This document shows positions 8,325 to 18,011 of a stretch of DNA of 64,000 nt, one piece after another. The notes beneath the pieces are model-generated. The model searched no databases, was not told the origin of the DNA, and was given only the letters and a program-made list of their open reading frames with translations. Source of the stretch: Sphingobacterium athyrii (lineage in GTDB: Bacteria > Bacteroidota > Bacteroidia > Sphingobacteriales > Sphingobacteriaceae); NCBI RefSeq assembly GCF_003071065.1, contig NZ_QCXX01000010.1:248614-312613 (forward strand), written 5' to 3'. Every line of letters starts with the position of its first letter. Within the stretch, counting starts at the first letter, position 1. Made by a program: the position numbers and the translations under genes.

Positions 8325-9725
8325 CTATTGAGCATTGGTTAGGATATTTGCCTCTTTAGCTGCTGGTAAGGGAAACTTTAGCACAAATATATGCGTAGAT
8401 TGCTGCATATCGGCTTTGTATTCAATGCTTGCTTGATGTGAGTCCATAATGCGTTTGACAATCCTTAGGCCTAGGCCCGATCCAGTAATTTCTGAAGCGT
8501 TCTCCCCTCGGCTGAAGGCCTCAAAAATACGCTTTTGATCATTCGTGCTGAGCGGGGCACCATGACTGCTGACCACTACTTTTAGCTGGCTCGAGGACTC
8601 ATGGATAACAACAGTCACCTCGGGATGATAGGAATAGAGTGCTGCATTTTTGAAAAGATTGACAAATGCTATTTCAATCAGTTGGGCGGAGCAAAAAATA
8701 CTCAGTGTAGGGTCGGCGACGCCTTTTATAGAAAAGTCGATCTGCAGGTCGGGAAAGGTCTTTACTGCCTTTTCATATGCCATAAAAATAATCTCATCGA
8801 TGCGTTCTTCCTGATAAGTGGTCTGTAGTGTTGCCGAATCAAATTTTGAAAGCAGCATCAACGAGTTTGTTACTTCCGAAAGATGCTGTGTCTCCTTTGA
8901 GATATTGTCAAGTATATGGCTGACGTCTTCATCCAGCTGATGTTGATGGCGGAGGTTCTCCAGTTGAAATGACATTCTGGCCAGCGGTGTCCTCAGCTCA
9001 TGGGAGGCACTGGAATTGAATTCTTTTTGGGATTCAAATGCATTGGACAGCCGCTTCAACATGGTGTTGAATGCCTGGGTCAATACCGCGATCTCGTCTG
9101 TATTTCCGGCATATTTAACCGGATTGGTCAGCTTACTGGCATTGATCTGCGTGATGTCATTTTTTAGCCTGTCTAAAGGACTTAATAAACGTAGAATAAG
9201 GTTGTAACTAAAAAACCAGATCAGCAGGGCACTCAGTAAAAATAAGATGGTTAATACGATGGCCAGGTGGTCCAATTTTTCGTTGCCCGAATAATCCTGG
9301 GCCTTTACCAAAAGATAGTAGGCCTGTTGGTTAATCAGATAATATTTGCCCAATATTTCATATTGATCCTGTTTATAGAAGATGCGTTTTTCATTTTCCA
9401 GTCGGTTGATAATGCGCTGATCCCAGGCAATGGTTTTGTCTTTTACCGTGCTGAAAATAAGTTTTTTGTTCTTGTCCAGGATAATGACGTCTTCATAAGA
9501 AAGTCCATCTTCAATATCCTGGAAGTAGATTTTATAAGATTCGCGGTCAAAGGAAGGGGTATTGGCAATGTAATGTGAAATATAGTCCAGCTTATCTATC
9601 AGGCGCTGGCGGAATTGATCATTCCTGAAATCGACGCTGGCGTAATAGATAATTAGCATTGCGATTCCAAATAAAATGGAGAAGGCAATGCTAAAACCGA
9701 TCGCTATTTTCTTTTTTAAAGTCAT
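8325..9725 (-). CDS. Sensor histidine kinase
   Basis: This 466-residue transmembrane kinase has TM1 at residues 8-28, a periplasmic sensor loop of about 125 residues, TM2 near 154-176, a HAMP linker (about 178-232), and the phosphoacceptor H-box S-S-A-S-H-E-L-R-T-P with His242. The ATP-binding domain shows its N-box (F-V-N-L-F-K-N-A-A) and G-box (G-S-G-L-G-L-R-I-V). All catalytic boxes are intact. Its start overlaps the stop of the response-regulator gene by 4 bases, so the two form a cognate pair. The secreted phospholipase C gene is divergent from this pair, which makes it a plausible target. Confidence 0.93.
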   Translation of the reverse strand: MTLKKKIAIGFSIAFSILFGIAMLIIYYASVDFRNDQFRQRLIDKLDYISHYIANTPSFDRESYKIYFQDIEDGLSYEDVIILDKNKKLIFSTVKDKTIAWDQRIINRLENEKRIFYKQDQYEILGKYYLINQQAYYLLVKAQDYSGNEKLDHLAIVLTILFLLSALLIWFFSYNLILRLLSPLDRLKNDITQINASKLTNPVKYAGNTDEIAVLTQAFNTMLKRLSNAFESQKEFNSSASHELRTPLARMSFQLENLRHQHQLDEDVSHILDNISKETQHLSEVTNSLMLLSKFDSATLQTTYQEERIDEIIFMAYEKAVKTFPDLQIDFSIKGVADPTLSIFCSAQLIEIAFVNLFKNAALYSYHPEVTVVIHESSSQLKVVVSSHGAPLSTNDQKRIFEAFSRGENASEITGSGLGLRIVKRIMDSHQASIEYKADMQQSTHIFVLKFPLPAAKEANILTNAQ

Positions 9726-10408
9726 TTATCGGCAGCAAGGTAATAACCAAATCCGGGGCGGGTGTGGATAAGCTTATTTTCAAAATTCTTGTCTATTTTT
9801 TTACGTAAAAAATTAATGTAGACTTCGATGGTATTTTGTGTTGTCTGAAATTGATTCTTCCATACTTCTTCTGAGATATACTGCTTGGACAAGGTGCGCC
9901 CATTGGCTTGAGCCAGGATTAGTAGTAACTGAAATTCTTTTTGTGTCAGGCTGATTTCTTCATTGGCCCGGAGGACGCGGGCTTCTTCGGGATAGATAAC
10001 AAGATCATCAATAACCAAAGTTTTTAAGCTGAGGCTTTCCTTATACTGTTGCCGGCGCAGGAGGGAGTTGATGCGCATCAACAGCTCATCCAGCACAAAG
10101 GGTTTGACCAGATAATCGTCTGCGGCACGTAGGAATGCTTCCTTTTTGTCGTCGATATCATCATAGGCTGAAAGAATGATGATCGGGGTCAGCGCATCAT
10201 GGCTTCTTATCTTCTTACAGATTTCAAGACCGTTGATCTTTGGGACATTGATGTCCAACAGGTAAAAATCATATTTTTTTTGATGCGTCTGCGCTAGAAA
10301 CTCAATGCCGTCATAAGCCAGATCACAAGTAAAGCCCTGACTCAGTAAAAAGGATTTGATTTCAGTCGAAAGAACCCTGTCATCTTCGAGTAGCAAAATA
10401 TCCACCAT
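9722..10408 (-). CDS. OmpR-type response regulator
   Basis: This protein has 228 residues from the ATG at 10408; the longer open frame adds 33 residues not found in the family. The receiver domain (1-115) has the acidic pair E8-D9-D10, the phosphorylated aspartate D52 in Y-L-L-D-I-N-V-P, and the D-D-Y-L-V-K-P-F lysine loop. The C-terminal winged helix (about 130-226) shows the OmpR/PhoB pattern L-T-Q-K-E-F-Q-L-L and T-I-E-V-Y-I-N-F-L-R-K-K-I. It controls transcription on phosphorylation by the histidine kinase encoded next to it (4-base overlap). Confidence 0.93.
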   Translation of the reverse strand: MVDILLLEDDRVLSTEIKSFLLSQGFTCDLAYDGIEFLAQTHQKKYDFYLLDINVPKINGLEICKKIRSHDALTPIIILSAYDDIDDKKEAFLRAADDYLVKPFVLDELLMRINSLLRRQQYKESLSLKTLVIDDLVIYPEEARVLRANEEISLTQKEFQLLLILAQANGRTLSKQYISEEVWKNQFQTTQNTIEVYINFLRKKIDKNFENKLIHTRPGFGYYLAADK

Positions 10409-10444
10409 AATGTATGCATTGTCGTTTCGTAAAAGTAAACAAAT

Positions 10445-10472
10445 TTTGCCAACCGCATCAAAAGTAACTTTG
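10445..10472 (+). promoter_or_regulatory. Possible Bacteroidota promoter for the phospholipase C gene
   Basis: TAACTTTG at 10465-10472 matches the Bacteroidota -7 box TAnnTTTG exactly, with TTTG at 10445-10448 upstream. The 16-base spacing is somewhat shorter than usual. A transcript from here would have a leader of about 100 bases before the ATG at 10580. The site lies in the divergent region shared with the two-component system. Confidence 0.35.
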
Positions 10473-10579
10473 GGATAGCATCCTTTTGGTAAATCATTTA
10501 GTAACATAACATTTACACGAAGAAATATGAAACAAAAAGAAATCTAAGTAGATTCAAATCGAAATTATAGATAAACATT

Positions 10580-13093
10580 ATGGAAAGCAGAAGAGAGTTT
10601 CTTCGAAAGACCTTGTTATTTTCAGGGGCCGCTGGTATTGCCAGCTTTATGCCGGCATCCATTCAAAAAGCCTTCGCGATAGATCCCGTGGCAGGGAGCA
10701 GTTTTCTGGATGCGGAGCATATCGTGATACTGATGCAGGAAAACCGTTCTTTTGATCATACCCTGGGAAGCCTATCCGGTGTACGTGGCTTCAATGATCC
10801 CCGTGCCGTACGCCTGCCCAATGGTCTGCCTGCCTGGTATCAGACGGATAAATCGGGTAAGGTATTTGCTCCTTTTCGCTTAAATCTCAAAGACAGCAAG
10901 GTGACCTGGATGGGCTCGCTTCCGCACAGCAGGGCAAGTCAGGTTGATGCCTTTAATGGGGGGAAATACGACCAATGGTTGACGGCAAAGCAATCCGGGA
11001 ATAAGCAGTATGCCGCCATGCCCCTGACACTGGGTTATTTTAACCGCGAAGACTTACCTTTTCATTATGCCCTAGCAGACGCTTTTACCGTATGTGATCA
11101 GAATTTCTGTTCGGGTATGACCAGTACAACCCCCAACCGATCGTTCTTTTGGACAGGAAAGATCACCGAGATGAAGGATGGTCTGCAGAAGGTCAATATT
11201 CGCAATGATGATTTTGGTTATGGCAAAATGACCTGGCAGACTTTTCCGGAGCTGTTGGAAAAGAATGGCATCGATTGGCGCTTTTATCAGAATGAAACAA
11301 GCTGTGGCGGCGGCTTATCGGGTGAAGAACGTGCTTGGTTGTCCAACTTCGGCTGTAATCTGCTGGAATTTTTTCAGGCCTATCAGGTGAAGTTCAAAGA
11401 TACCTATGTCAGCAACCTTGCAGCGCAGGTGCGCGATCTGCCGGGGCAGATTTCGGCACTCGAAGAGCGGTCGCCCGAATCGGAGCAAAAGGCAGAGAAA
11501 ATCCGTGCTGATATCCGTAAGAAAAGCGAAGCGCTGGGACGGGCCGAAGCCGAACTGAAAGAATTCAATGCCGATCAATATAATAAGCTTTCTGATTTCA
11601 CCAAATCGCTGCATCAGCGCGCATTTACCATAAATAATGGGGATGATAATTATCGTAAGCTTGAGAATCTGCAATTTAAAGATCAAGGTAAAAAACGGAC
11701 GGTCGAAGTACCCAAGGGTGACGTGCTCGATCAGTTCCGAAAAGATGTTGATGGCGGAAAATTGCCTGCGGTATCTTGGCTGGCTGGTCCTAAAAACTTT
11801 TCGGATCATCCCAGCGCACCTTGGTATGGTGCTTGGTACGTCTCGGAGGTCTTGGATATCTTGACCAAAAATCCCGAAGTCTGGAAGAAGACTATTTTTA
11901 TCATTACTTACGATGAAAATGATGGGTATTACGACCATGTGAAACCTTTCCTGATTCCCGATCTGATGAAGAAAGATACCGGGGCCTGTTCCGCGGGGAT
12001 CGACAGCGAGGTGGAAATGGTGCGGTTGGACAATGAACTCAAACAGGGGATTCCGAAGAAACAGGCCCGTGAAGGGGCTGTCGGATTAGGGTTCCGTGTG
12101 CCGATGTATATTGCATCACCTTGGTCGCGTGGCGGAAAAGTCTGTTCACAGGTATTCGACCATACGTCTACCTTACAGTTTTTAGAATACTTCTTTAATC
12201 ATAAATACAACAAGAATATCCGGCTAGATCATATCAGTGCCTGGCGAAGAACAATCTGCGGTGACCTGACATCGGCCTTTACACCTTTCGTCCAAAGACA
12301 AGAACAGCTTCCTTTTCTGGAGCGGAATCAATATATAGAAACTATCTACAATGCACAGTTCAAGAAAGACCCCGGCGGATTTGCGGAGATCACCGATCTG
12401 AACCGGGCTAAACAGCAGGTATGGATGCCGCAATTCAACCGTATACAGGAAAAGGGAATTCGTAAATCGCCCGGTTTGCCTTATGGCCATGATGCCCTTG
12501 GCTATGTGCAGAACGGTCAATTTCATATGACGATGCTGGTAGATACCGCCCTGTTTGGCAAGAAGACCAGTGGTGCGCCTTTCAATGTGTATAGTCCGCT
12601 TGCCTATACCGATGTGGAGGGACAAACCGAAACCTATCGAAACTGGAATTTTGCGGTTAAGGCGGGAGATCGACTTAGCTATCGATGGGATCTTAATAAG
12701 TTTGAAGGTGGAGAATATGCCTTTGAGCTGCATGGGCCAAATGGCTTTTACCGGAGGTTCGCGGGGCATAAAGATGCGCCGGCCCTCGTGGCTACGGTGT
12801 CGCCGGAATTTAAATCACTGACCAAAGCGCCAAGCGGGAAGCTGTTGCTGACTTTGAAGAACCTTGACGTCAAGACCGTTCAGGTGGAAGTCAAAAGTTT
12901 GAATTATCAAACCTATAGAACGACAAAAGAAATCGAAGCGGGCAAAGAACTGGTCCTGATTTTGGATGTTGCCGAACAGGGCAATTGGTATGATTTTACC
13001 ATTTTGGGGCTGGGTGGCGCAAATTTCGGGTTGCAGCTTGCCGGACGATTGGAGAATGGCACGGAAACCACCACTGATCCTTTATTGGCCTAG
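10580..13093 (+). CDS. Phosphocholine-specific phospholipase C, Tat-exported
   Basis: This 837-residue secreted phosphoesterase of the bacterial PLC/acid phosphatase superfamily hydrolyses phosphatidylcholine and often sphingomyelin. The N-terminus has a twin-arginine signal (S-R-R-E-F-L-R-K followed by a hydrophobic stretch to A-F-A, about residue 33). The family signature Q-E-N-R-S-F-D-H is at about residues 53-60. Later metal-site segments include T-Y-D-E-N-D-G-Y-Y-D-H and S-D-H-P-S-A-P. The last ~200 residues form the C-terminal beta domains usual in these enzymes. A charged, helix-rich insertion lies near residues 280-350. It is divergent from the two-component system, which may sense envelope lipids or phosphate. 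Confidence 0.93.
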   Translation: MESRREFLRKTLLFSGAAGIASFMPASIQKAFAIDPVAGSSFLDAEHIVILMQENRSFDHTLGSLSGVRGFNDPRAVRLPNGLPAWYQTDKSGKVFAPFRLNLKDSKVTWMGSLPHSRASQVDAFNGGKYDQWLTAKQSGNKQYAAMPLTLGYFNREDLPFHYALADAFTVCDQNFCSGMTSTTPNRSFFWTGKITEMKDGLQKVNIRNDDFGYGKMTWQTFPELLEKNGIDWRFYQNETSCGGGLSGEERAWLSNFGCNLLEFFQAYQVKFKDTYVSNLAAQVRDLPGQISALEERSPESEQKAEKIRADIRKKSEALGRAEAELKEFNADQYNKLSDFTKSLHQRAFTINNGDDNYRKLENLQFKDQGKKRTVEVPKGDVLDQFRKDVDGGKLPAVSWLAGPKNFSDHPSAPWYGAWYVSEVLDILTKNPEVWKKTIFIITYDENDGYYDHVKPFLIPDLMKKDTGACSAGIDSEVEMVRLDNELKQGIPKKQAREGAVGLGFRVPMYIASPWSRGGKVCSQVFDHTSTLQFLEYFFNHKYNKNIRLDHISAWRRTICGDLTSAFTPFVQRQEQLPFLERNQYIETIYNAQFKKDPGGFAEITDLNRAKQQVWMPQFNRIQEKGIRKSPGLPYGHDALGYVQNGQFHMTMLVDTALFGKKTSGAPFNVYSPLAYTDVEGQTETYRNWNFAVKAGDRLSYRWDLNKFEGGEYAFELHGPNGFYRRFAGHKDAPALVATVSPEFKSLTKAPSGKLLLTLKNLDVKTVQVEVKSLNYQTYRTTKEIEAGKELVLILDVAEQGNWYDFTILGLGGANFGLQLAGRLENGTETTTDPLLA

Positions 13094-13297
13094 TTTTTTG
13101 TTCGGCAGTATAGACGGGATAAGATTGCGGCAACAGAACTGAATTCGCTGCGAGATCTTTTGCGTCGTTAATTAGGCATTGGCTAATTATGCATAGAATA
13201 CCGCAATGTGAAGATACCGTGACTTGCCTTAACGCGTGGCAGATAACGGTAAAGTCGGATCTGCGAACTGCCAAATGACATTATAAGGGATCAACTG

Positions 13298-13930
13298 TTA
13301 TATGACAATAAAGTTGGTTTCCGGAAACCGGGTTTGAATATATGTCCGCAGATAGCGCTGTGTTTCTGCGCTAATGGTATTGTCTTCAGGTACAGGGAAT
13401 GTGTTGTAGATCACTGTGTGCAGTTGAATCCTACGTCTGGCAATCGCCTCCAGGCTAAGAAGGGTATGGTTGATGCTACCTAATTTTCCGGACGTTACAA
13501 AAAGCAAAGGGTAGTCCATTTCCTTGATATAGTCTATAATCAGGTAATTCTCAGTGAGCGGCACCATTAAGCCTCCGGCGCCTTCAATCAGTACAGCGTC
13601 ATAACGTTGGCTTAATTGTATTGTTGCCTGCCTGATTTTTTCAAAATTGATTTCCCGTTTATCTATGCATGCAGCCAGATGAGGAGAGGCCGGGTAGCTG
13701 AAAATTTCAGGCATGGTTATTTTTTGCATGTCCTCTTCCGTAAAAGTGATTCCCATAAGTTTACGGTGTAGGATAATATCTTCTGAAATTGACGTATTTC
13801 CTGTCTGTACCAGTTTCTGCGTTATTGTGCGCAGCCCCGCTGCATTCCATTGTTTTGCGATAAAGCCGGTTGCATAACTTTTTCCGATCCCTGTATCTAT
13901 GCCAGAGACAAAATAAATGTTGTTGTTCAT
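13298..13930 (-). CDS. bioD: Dethiobiotin synthase BioD
   Basis: This 210-residue enzyme closes the ureido ring of dethiobiotin from 7,8-diaminopelargonate, CO2 and ATP, the penultimate step of biotin synthesis. The P-loop is G-I-D-T-G-I-G-K-S (about residues 10-18), and the second conserved motif I-E-G-A-G-G-L-M-V-P is near 115-124. It is the last gene of the six-gene bio operon, 89 bases after bioC, and ends convergently with the phospholipase gene. Confidence 0.93.
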   Translation of the reverse strand: MNNNIYFVSGIDTGIGKSYATGFIAKQWNAAGLRTITQKLVQTGNTSISEDIILHRKLMGITFTEEDMQKITMPEIFSYPASPHLAACIDKREINFEKIRQATIQLSQRYDAVLIEGAGGLMVPLTENYLIIDYIKEMDYPLLFVTSGKLGSINHTLLSLEAIARRRIQLHTVIYNTFPVPEDNTISAETQRYLRTYIQTRFPETNFIVI

Positions 13931-14019
13931 TTCTTTTTTATCATTTAATTAACTGCTTGCTTGTCCTTCGATAGATTTTTCTTTCGATCAGCCGATGTGT
14001 ATACATGCATTTTTTCTGT

Positions 14020-14805
14020 TTAGCGATCCTTTCTTTTCTTTGCAATGATATAGATGGGATGGTAGGTCAGTGTAACCTCCCTTCCTACCGTATAGCGTGC
14101 CGTATAGGCGTTACAATACGCCTGCAGTTTGCCTTTTGTCCAGCGATGACTTGTTATGCCTGTCACGCCGGTTTGTTTCAGGTGATTAAGTACCTGTAAA
14201 GGGCTTTCAAGGTATAGTCTGAGCAGTTCTTCTTCCGCGAGCAGGATTTCATACCCCAGGGCGACTAGTTCTGCCACAAGTTCAGATTTCGAACCATAGT
14301 TGAGACCGACTTGTGTTGTTGCACTCATCTCGCGCATATTTTCCTCGCCAAAGGTGCTAAAAGCCAGAATGCCATTTTCAAGGAGGGTGGAATGACAGCG
14401 TGCAAAGAAAGAACCGCGGCCTTCAAACCATTGGATTGTGGAACAGGAAGCAATCACATCCAATTGTTGGGGGAGGGGACAGCTTTCGGCGTCATCACAG
14501 ATAAAACTGTATTGGCTTGAAGGGTGTTGCGGCTTCACCATATCCGTCACCCGGGTTATCATTTCTGGACTGATGTCATTGAAGATGATATGCTTTGGTA
14601 AGAAATGTTGGAGCAATAGGCTGGAGAAAAGGCCGGTTCCGCAGCCTATTTCCAATACACGGTCTGGTTTCATTGGAATAAATCCCTGCAACAGCGTGAT
14701 CATTTTTTCGGCAATTTGACCTTGGATCACCGCTGTGGAATGATAACTCATTGCGGCTTTGGAAAAGCGGGATCTAACACGCTGTTTGTCGATCGCTATT
14801 TTCAT
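14020..14805 (-). CDS. bioC: Malonyl-ACP O-methyltransferase BioC
   Basis: This 261-residue SAM-dependent methyltransferase methylates the free carboxyl of malonyl-ACP, disguising it so that fatty-acid synthesis can extend it to pimeloyl-ACP methyl ester. The start (K-x-x-V-R-x-R-F-S-K-A-A-x-S-Y) is the typical BioC opening. The SAM-binding motif I is V-L-E-I-G-C-G-T-G (about 49-57). It lies in the operon 17 bases after bioG, whose product removes the methyl group. That pairing supports the BioC call over a generic methyltransferase. Confidence 0.92.
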   Translation of the reverse strand: MKIAIDKQRVRSRFSKAAMSYHSTAVIQGQIAEKMITLLQGFIPMKPDRVLEIGCGTGLFSSLLLQHFLPKHIIFNDISPEMITRVTDMVKPQHPSSQYSFICDDAESCPLPQQLDVIASCSTIQWFEGRGSFFARCHSTLLENGILAFSTFGEENMREMSATTQVGLNYGSKSELVAELVALGYEILLAEEELLRLYLESPLQVLNHLKQTGVTGITSHRWTKGKLQAYCNAYTARYTVGREVTLTYHPIYIIAKKRKDR

Positions 14806-14822
14806 TTTAAACTATATGCATT

Positions 14823-15530
14823 TTAAACCTGCAGCAAAAGCTCTTGAACTAATTTTTGGGGGTAATGGCCAGCATCGAAAAACCTATGTGGGGTATGATT
14901 CCAGGCGCGTCGCTGATTTTCTGGGCTAAAAATTCTGTCTTCCGTTCCGATGTAAGCCTGATCCCATTGAAAGGCTGTGCCTGAATACGCTGCGACCTGC
15001 TCCCCAATAGCGATCAGCTCCTTTCGCAGGCTTTCGATATCACGCTTGGGTGTGTTGGCAAGAAATTGTTGCAACAGCTCCTTTGAGCCACACATCCGTA
15101 GCCGGAATTTATCCAGTGTCCGTTCGCTCAGGGTAGCGAGGGTACCTTTGAATACTTGGTTGGGAATACCTTTTTCATCATCGATCGGAAACGCTGTACC
15201 ATTGATGGCTGTACAGGTACGAACCGGGTAATTTCTGGATTTCAGTCCGGGTAATACCTGTGCGGCAGCCCATACCCCCATAGACCAGGCAAAAACCTGG
15301 ATCTCCTCATATCCCCGGAGCAGGCTTTCGTCCAGTGCCAGGGAATGGTAGTCATAGGCAATGATCAGATCCCGGTCGGACCTACCGTTTGATAAAAAGG
15401 GCTGTTCATCCATTCCCCAGCCCGCAAAGAATAATATGAGCTTTTTGTTGGGCGGGCTGATATAATCCATCAGAATTGGATTGTCCGGCTTTACGGTATG
15501 AAGCACCGGGGGGATTTTTTTGAGTATCAT
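14823..15530 (-). CDS. bioG: Pimeloyl-ACP methyl esterase BioG (DUF452 family)
   Basis: This 235-residue alpha/beta hydrolase of the DUF452/BioG type removes the methyl ester from pimeloyl-ACP methyl ester, ending the BioC-disguised chain extension. Visible features are F-F-A-G-W-G-M-D near the N-terminus, the nucleophile elbow F-A-W-S-M-G-V-W with the catalytic serine, and a C-terminal D-A-G-H-Y histidine. The ATG at 15530 overlaps the bioF stop by 4 bases. The longer open frame runs antiparallel through bioF and was discarded. BioG takes the place of BioH or BioJ, which is common in Bacteroidota. Confidence 0.9.
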   Translation of the reverse strand: MILKKIPPVLHTVKPDNPILMDYISPPNKKLILFFAGWGMDEQPFLSNGRSDRDLIIAYDYHSLALDESLLRGYEEIQVFAWSMGVWAAAQVLPGLKSRNYPVRTCTAINGTAFPIDDEKGIPNQVFKGTLATLSERTLDKFRLRMCGSKELLQQFLANTPKRDIESLRKELIAIGEQVAAYSGTAFQWDQAYIGTEDRIFSPENQRRAWNHTPHRFFDAGHYPQKLVQELLLQV

Positions 15531-16684
15531 AAGCTTGCTGCAAGTTGATGGATGAGTGACGTTTTTATGCCTGCTGTTAATGAAATGCGTATCCTTGAGG
15601 TTCCTTCCGGTACGGTGGGTGGGCGGATAGGGAGTACATAAAACCCCTTCCGTTGTAGGTCTTCGGCTTTCAGTACCGCCGTCTTGCTGTCTCCGATAAT
15701 CAGGGGAAGAATATGGCTTTCCGAATGACAATCATAACCTTTTGCGAGGATCTGCTGTTTGAGCAATTCGCTGTTTTTATGGAGTTGCTGACGGCGCTCT
15801 GTGAAACCGTCCAAGCGTTTTAGGACAAATAAACTCCACATGAGATTGACCGGAGGAAGAGCTGTTGTAAACAGTAGTGTTCGCATTTTATTGACCAGAT
15901 AATCGCGGATAACTTGCCGGCAGACCAGATAGCCGCCCAGGGAAGCCAGCGCTTTTCCAAAGGTTCCGGTCAGGAAATCAATCTCAGCAATGCAATCTTG
16001 TTCTTCGGCACAACCCAGCCCCTTTACACCGCGGACACCCACGGCATGCGCCTCGTCGACATAAAGCAGAACGTTGGCATAGCGATGTTTGAGACTGACC
16101 AGGTAACCTAAGTCTGTGCAGTCGCCGTCCATACTGAAAATACTTTCGGTGACGATAATGATGCGCTCAAAGCGGGAAGCATACCTTGCCAATAATTCTT
16201 CGAGATGGGCGTGGTCGCCATGCCGGTACCGGAAATGCGGAGCCTTCGAAAGTCGGATGCCGTCAATTAGACTGGCATGTACCCATTTGTCGGCCAGGAT
16301 GAGGGTGCCGCTATGGCAAATGGCAGGAAGGATACCCATGTTCATGTGGTAGCCACTGTTAAAAACCAGTGCGTTTTCAGTCCCAAACATCATGCTGAGC
16401 TGCGTTTCAAGTGCTGTGTACAACATATGGTTGCCTGTCAACAGGCGTGAGGATGAGGCGCTGAAAAACGCATTGTCCTTATCGAGCGACTGAAGGAATT
16501 CTTCGCGTAGTGCGGTATCTCTTGCGAGATCCAGGTAGTCGTTTGAGGAAAGATTATAGCTCGTTTGCTCTCCCTTTCGTATGGTATTTCCCTGTTGGGT
16601 AATCCAGGGGAGCTCGCGGCAATTACCTTGTTTTTTGAGTTCGTGGAGCTCTTCCGCGAAGCTATGCAATCGATTTTTTTCCAT
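15527..16684 (-). CDS. bioF: 8-amino-7-oxononanoate synthase BioF
   Basis: This 385-residue PLP enzyme of the alpha-oxoamine synthase family condenses pimeloyl-ACP with alanine to give KAPA, the first ring-specific step of biotin synthesis. Motifs are D-E-A-H-A-V-G-V-R-G (PLP-ring stacking region, about 211-220) and the Schiff-base lysine in T-G-T-F-G-K-A-L-A-S (about 240-249). Its ATG overlaps the bioA stop by one base and its stop overlaps the bioG start by four, so translation is tightly coupled. A related enzyme such as 2-amino-3-ketobutyrate ligase is excluded by the operon. Confidence 0.94.
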   Translation of the reverse strand: MEKNRLHSFAEELHELKKQGNCRELPWITQQGNTIRKGEQTSYNLSSNDYLDLARDTALREEFLQSLDKDNAFFSASSSRLLTGNHMLYTALETQLSMMFGTENALVFNSGYHMNMGILPAICHSGTLILADKWVHASLIDGIRLSKAPHFRYRHGDHAHLEELLARYASRFERIIIVTESIFSMDGDCTDLGYLVSLKHRYANVLLYVDEAHAVGVRGVKGLGCAEEQDCIAEIDFLTGTFGKALASLGGYLVCRQVIRDYLVNKMRTLLFTTALPPVNLMWSLFVLKRLDGFTERRQQLHKNSELLKQQILAKGYDCHSESHILPLIIGDSKTAVLKAEDLQRKGFYVLPIRPPTVPEGTSRIRISLTAGIKTSLIHQLAASL

Positions 16685-17970
16685 TAATTGATTTCTTTGA
16701 CAACCCGGAGTAAAGCCTGTGTTAACCTGTCTAGCTCCGCTGTACTAATGATAAAGGGCGGCGTGATATAAACCAGTTTGCCAAAAGGCCTGATCCAGAC
16801 ACCTTCCTCAATAAATCGTTGTTGTATGTCGGCCATGGAGACTGGGCTTTTCATCTCGATAACAGCGATGGCGCCCAGCACCCTTACATTTTCCACCTGA
16901 GGGAAGTCTTTTGCTGGAGCAAGCGCTTGAAGTAGCTGTGCTTCGATGGATTTTACCTTTGCTTTCCAGTCTGTAGACAACAATAATTTGACTGACGCAT
17001 GAGCTACAGCACAGGCCAGCGGATTTGCCATAAAAGTCGGGCCGTGCATAAATGTGCCGGGATTACCATTGGAAATCTTTTCTGCAATAGCAGTAGAGGT
17101 AATGACGGCCGATAAGGTCATATACCCACCTGTCAATGCCTTGCCGATGCAGAGGATATCCGGTTCTACGGCGGCATGTTCGTAGGCAAAGAGCTTTCCC
17201 GTGCGGCCGAATCCCGTGGCAATTTCATCAAATAGCAATAGGATGTTATGCTCTCTGCAAAGTTTAGCTGCCCGGCGCAGGTATTCGGGATGGTAGAAAC
17301 GCATCCCGCCGGCACCCTGGACAATGGGTTCAAGGATTAGTCCGGCCAGTTCGTCCCGATGTGTTCGGATCAGTTCTGCCAGGGAAGCAATATCGCTTTC
17401 GTCCCAGGATTCATCAAACCCGATCTTGGGGGCTTCTGCAAAATAACGTATTGGAAGGGAATTGCCGAAAATGCGGTGCATTCCGGTTTCAGGATCGCAT
17501 ACGGACATGGCATTCCAGGTGTCACCATGGTAGCCTGAACGAACGGTGACAAAATTAGTTTTGTGAACCATGTTTTGCGCTACCCAGTATTGTACGGCCA
17601 TTTTAAGTGCCACTTCCACGGCAACGGAACCGGAATCGGCGTAAAATATTTTGTCGAGCGAAGGTGGAGTGATCTCGAGAAGTGTTTTACCCAGCGCAAT
17701 CGCCGGTTCGTGTGTCAATCCGCCAAACATCACATGGGACATGCTACCGAGCTGGGCAGTTACCGCAGCATTTAGTACCGGGTGGTTATAGCCATGGATG
17801 GTACACCACCAGGATGACATCCCGTCGATAAGCTGCTGCCCGTTGTCCAGTTCGATGGTACAACCCTCGGCGCGACGGACCTTGTAGGCCGGTAGCGGAT
17901 CTGTGATGCGGGTATATGGATGCCATAAATGCTGTCTGTCGAAATCGTCCGTAGCGTTGTATTGTGTCAT
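16684..17970 (-). CDS. bioA: DAPA aminotransferase BioA
   Basis: This 428-residue class III PLP aminotransferase converts KAPA to 7,8-diaminopelargonate with S-adenosylmethionine as amino donor. It opens with D-R-Q-H-L-W-H-P-Y-T, which is diagnostic for BioA, and has G-M-S-S-W-W near 50 for substrate binding. D-E-I-A-T-G-F-G-R-T-G precedes the PLP lysine in C-I-G-K-A-L-T-G-G-Y. It is the second gene of the operon, starting 41 bases after bioB and ending one base inside bioF. Confidence 0.95.
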   Translation of the reverse strand: MTQYNATDDFDRQHLWHPYTRITDPLPAYKVRRAEGCTIELDNGQQLIDGMSSWWCTIHGYNHPVLNAAVTAQLGSMSHVMFGGLTHEPAIALGKTLLEITPPSLDKIFYADSGSVAVEVALKMAVQYWVAQNMVHKTNFVTVRSGYHGDTWNAMSVCDPETGMHRIFGNSLPIRYFAEAPKIGFDESWDESDIASLAELIRTHRDELAGLILEPIVQGAGGMRFYHPEYLRRAAKLCREHNILLLFDEIATGFGRTGKLFAYEHAAVEPDILCIGKALTGGYMTLSAVITSTAIAEKISNGNPGTFMHGPTFMANPLACAVAHASVKLLLSTDWKAKVKSIEAQLLQALAPAKDFPQVENVRVLGAIAVIEMKSPVSMADIQQRFIEEGVWIRPFGKLVYITPPFIISTAELDRLTQALLRVVKEIN

Positions 17971-18011
17971 TATTTTTATTTTGTTTTCAAAAGCTGAACA
18001 CTGACTTTGTT

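Noticed and set aside
11315..11938. 207-codon reverse ORF inside the phospholipase C gene
   Set aside because: It lies fully antisense to a strongly supported gene and has no domain; an antisense shadow.
12224..12769. 181-codon reverse ORF inside the phospholipase C gene
   Set aside because: Antisense shadow of a well-supported coding region, with no signal, motif or ribosome-binding site.
13169..13189. Inverted repeat TAATTAG/CTAATTA between phospholipase C and bioD
   Set aside because: Only 7 A/T-rich base pairs and no T-run; too weak to call a terminator.
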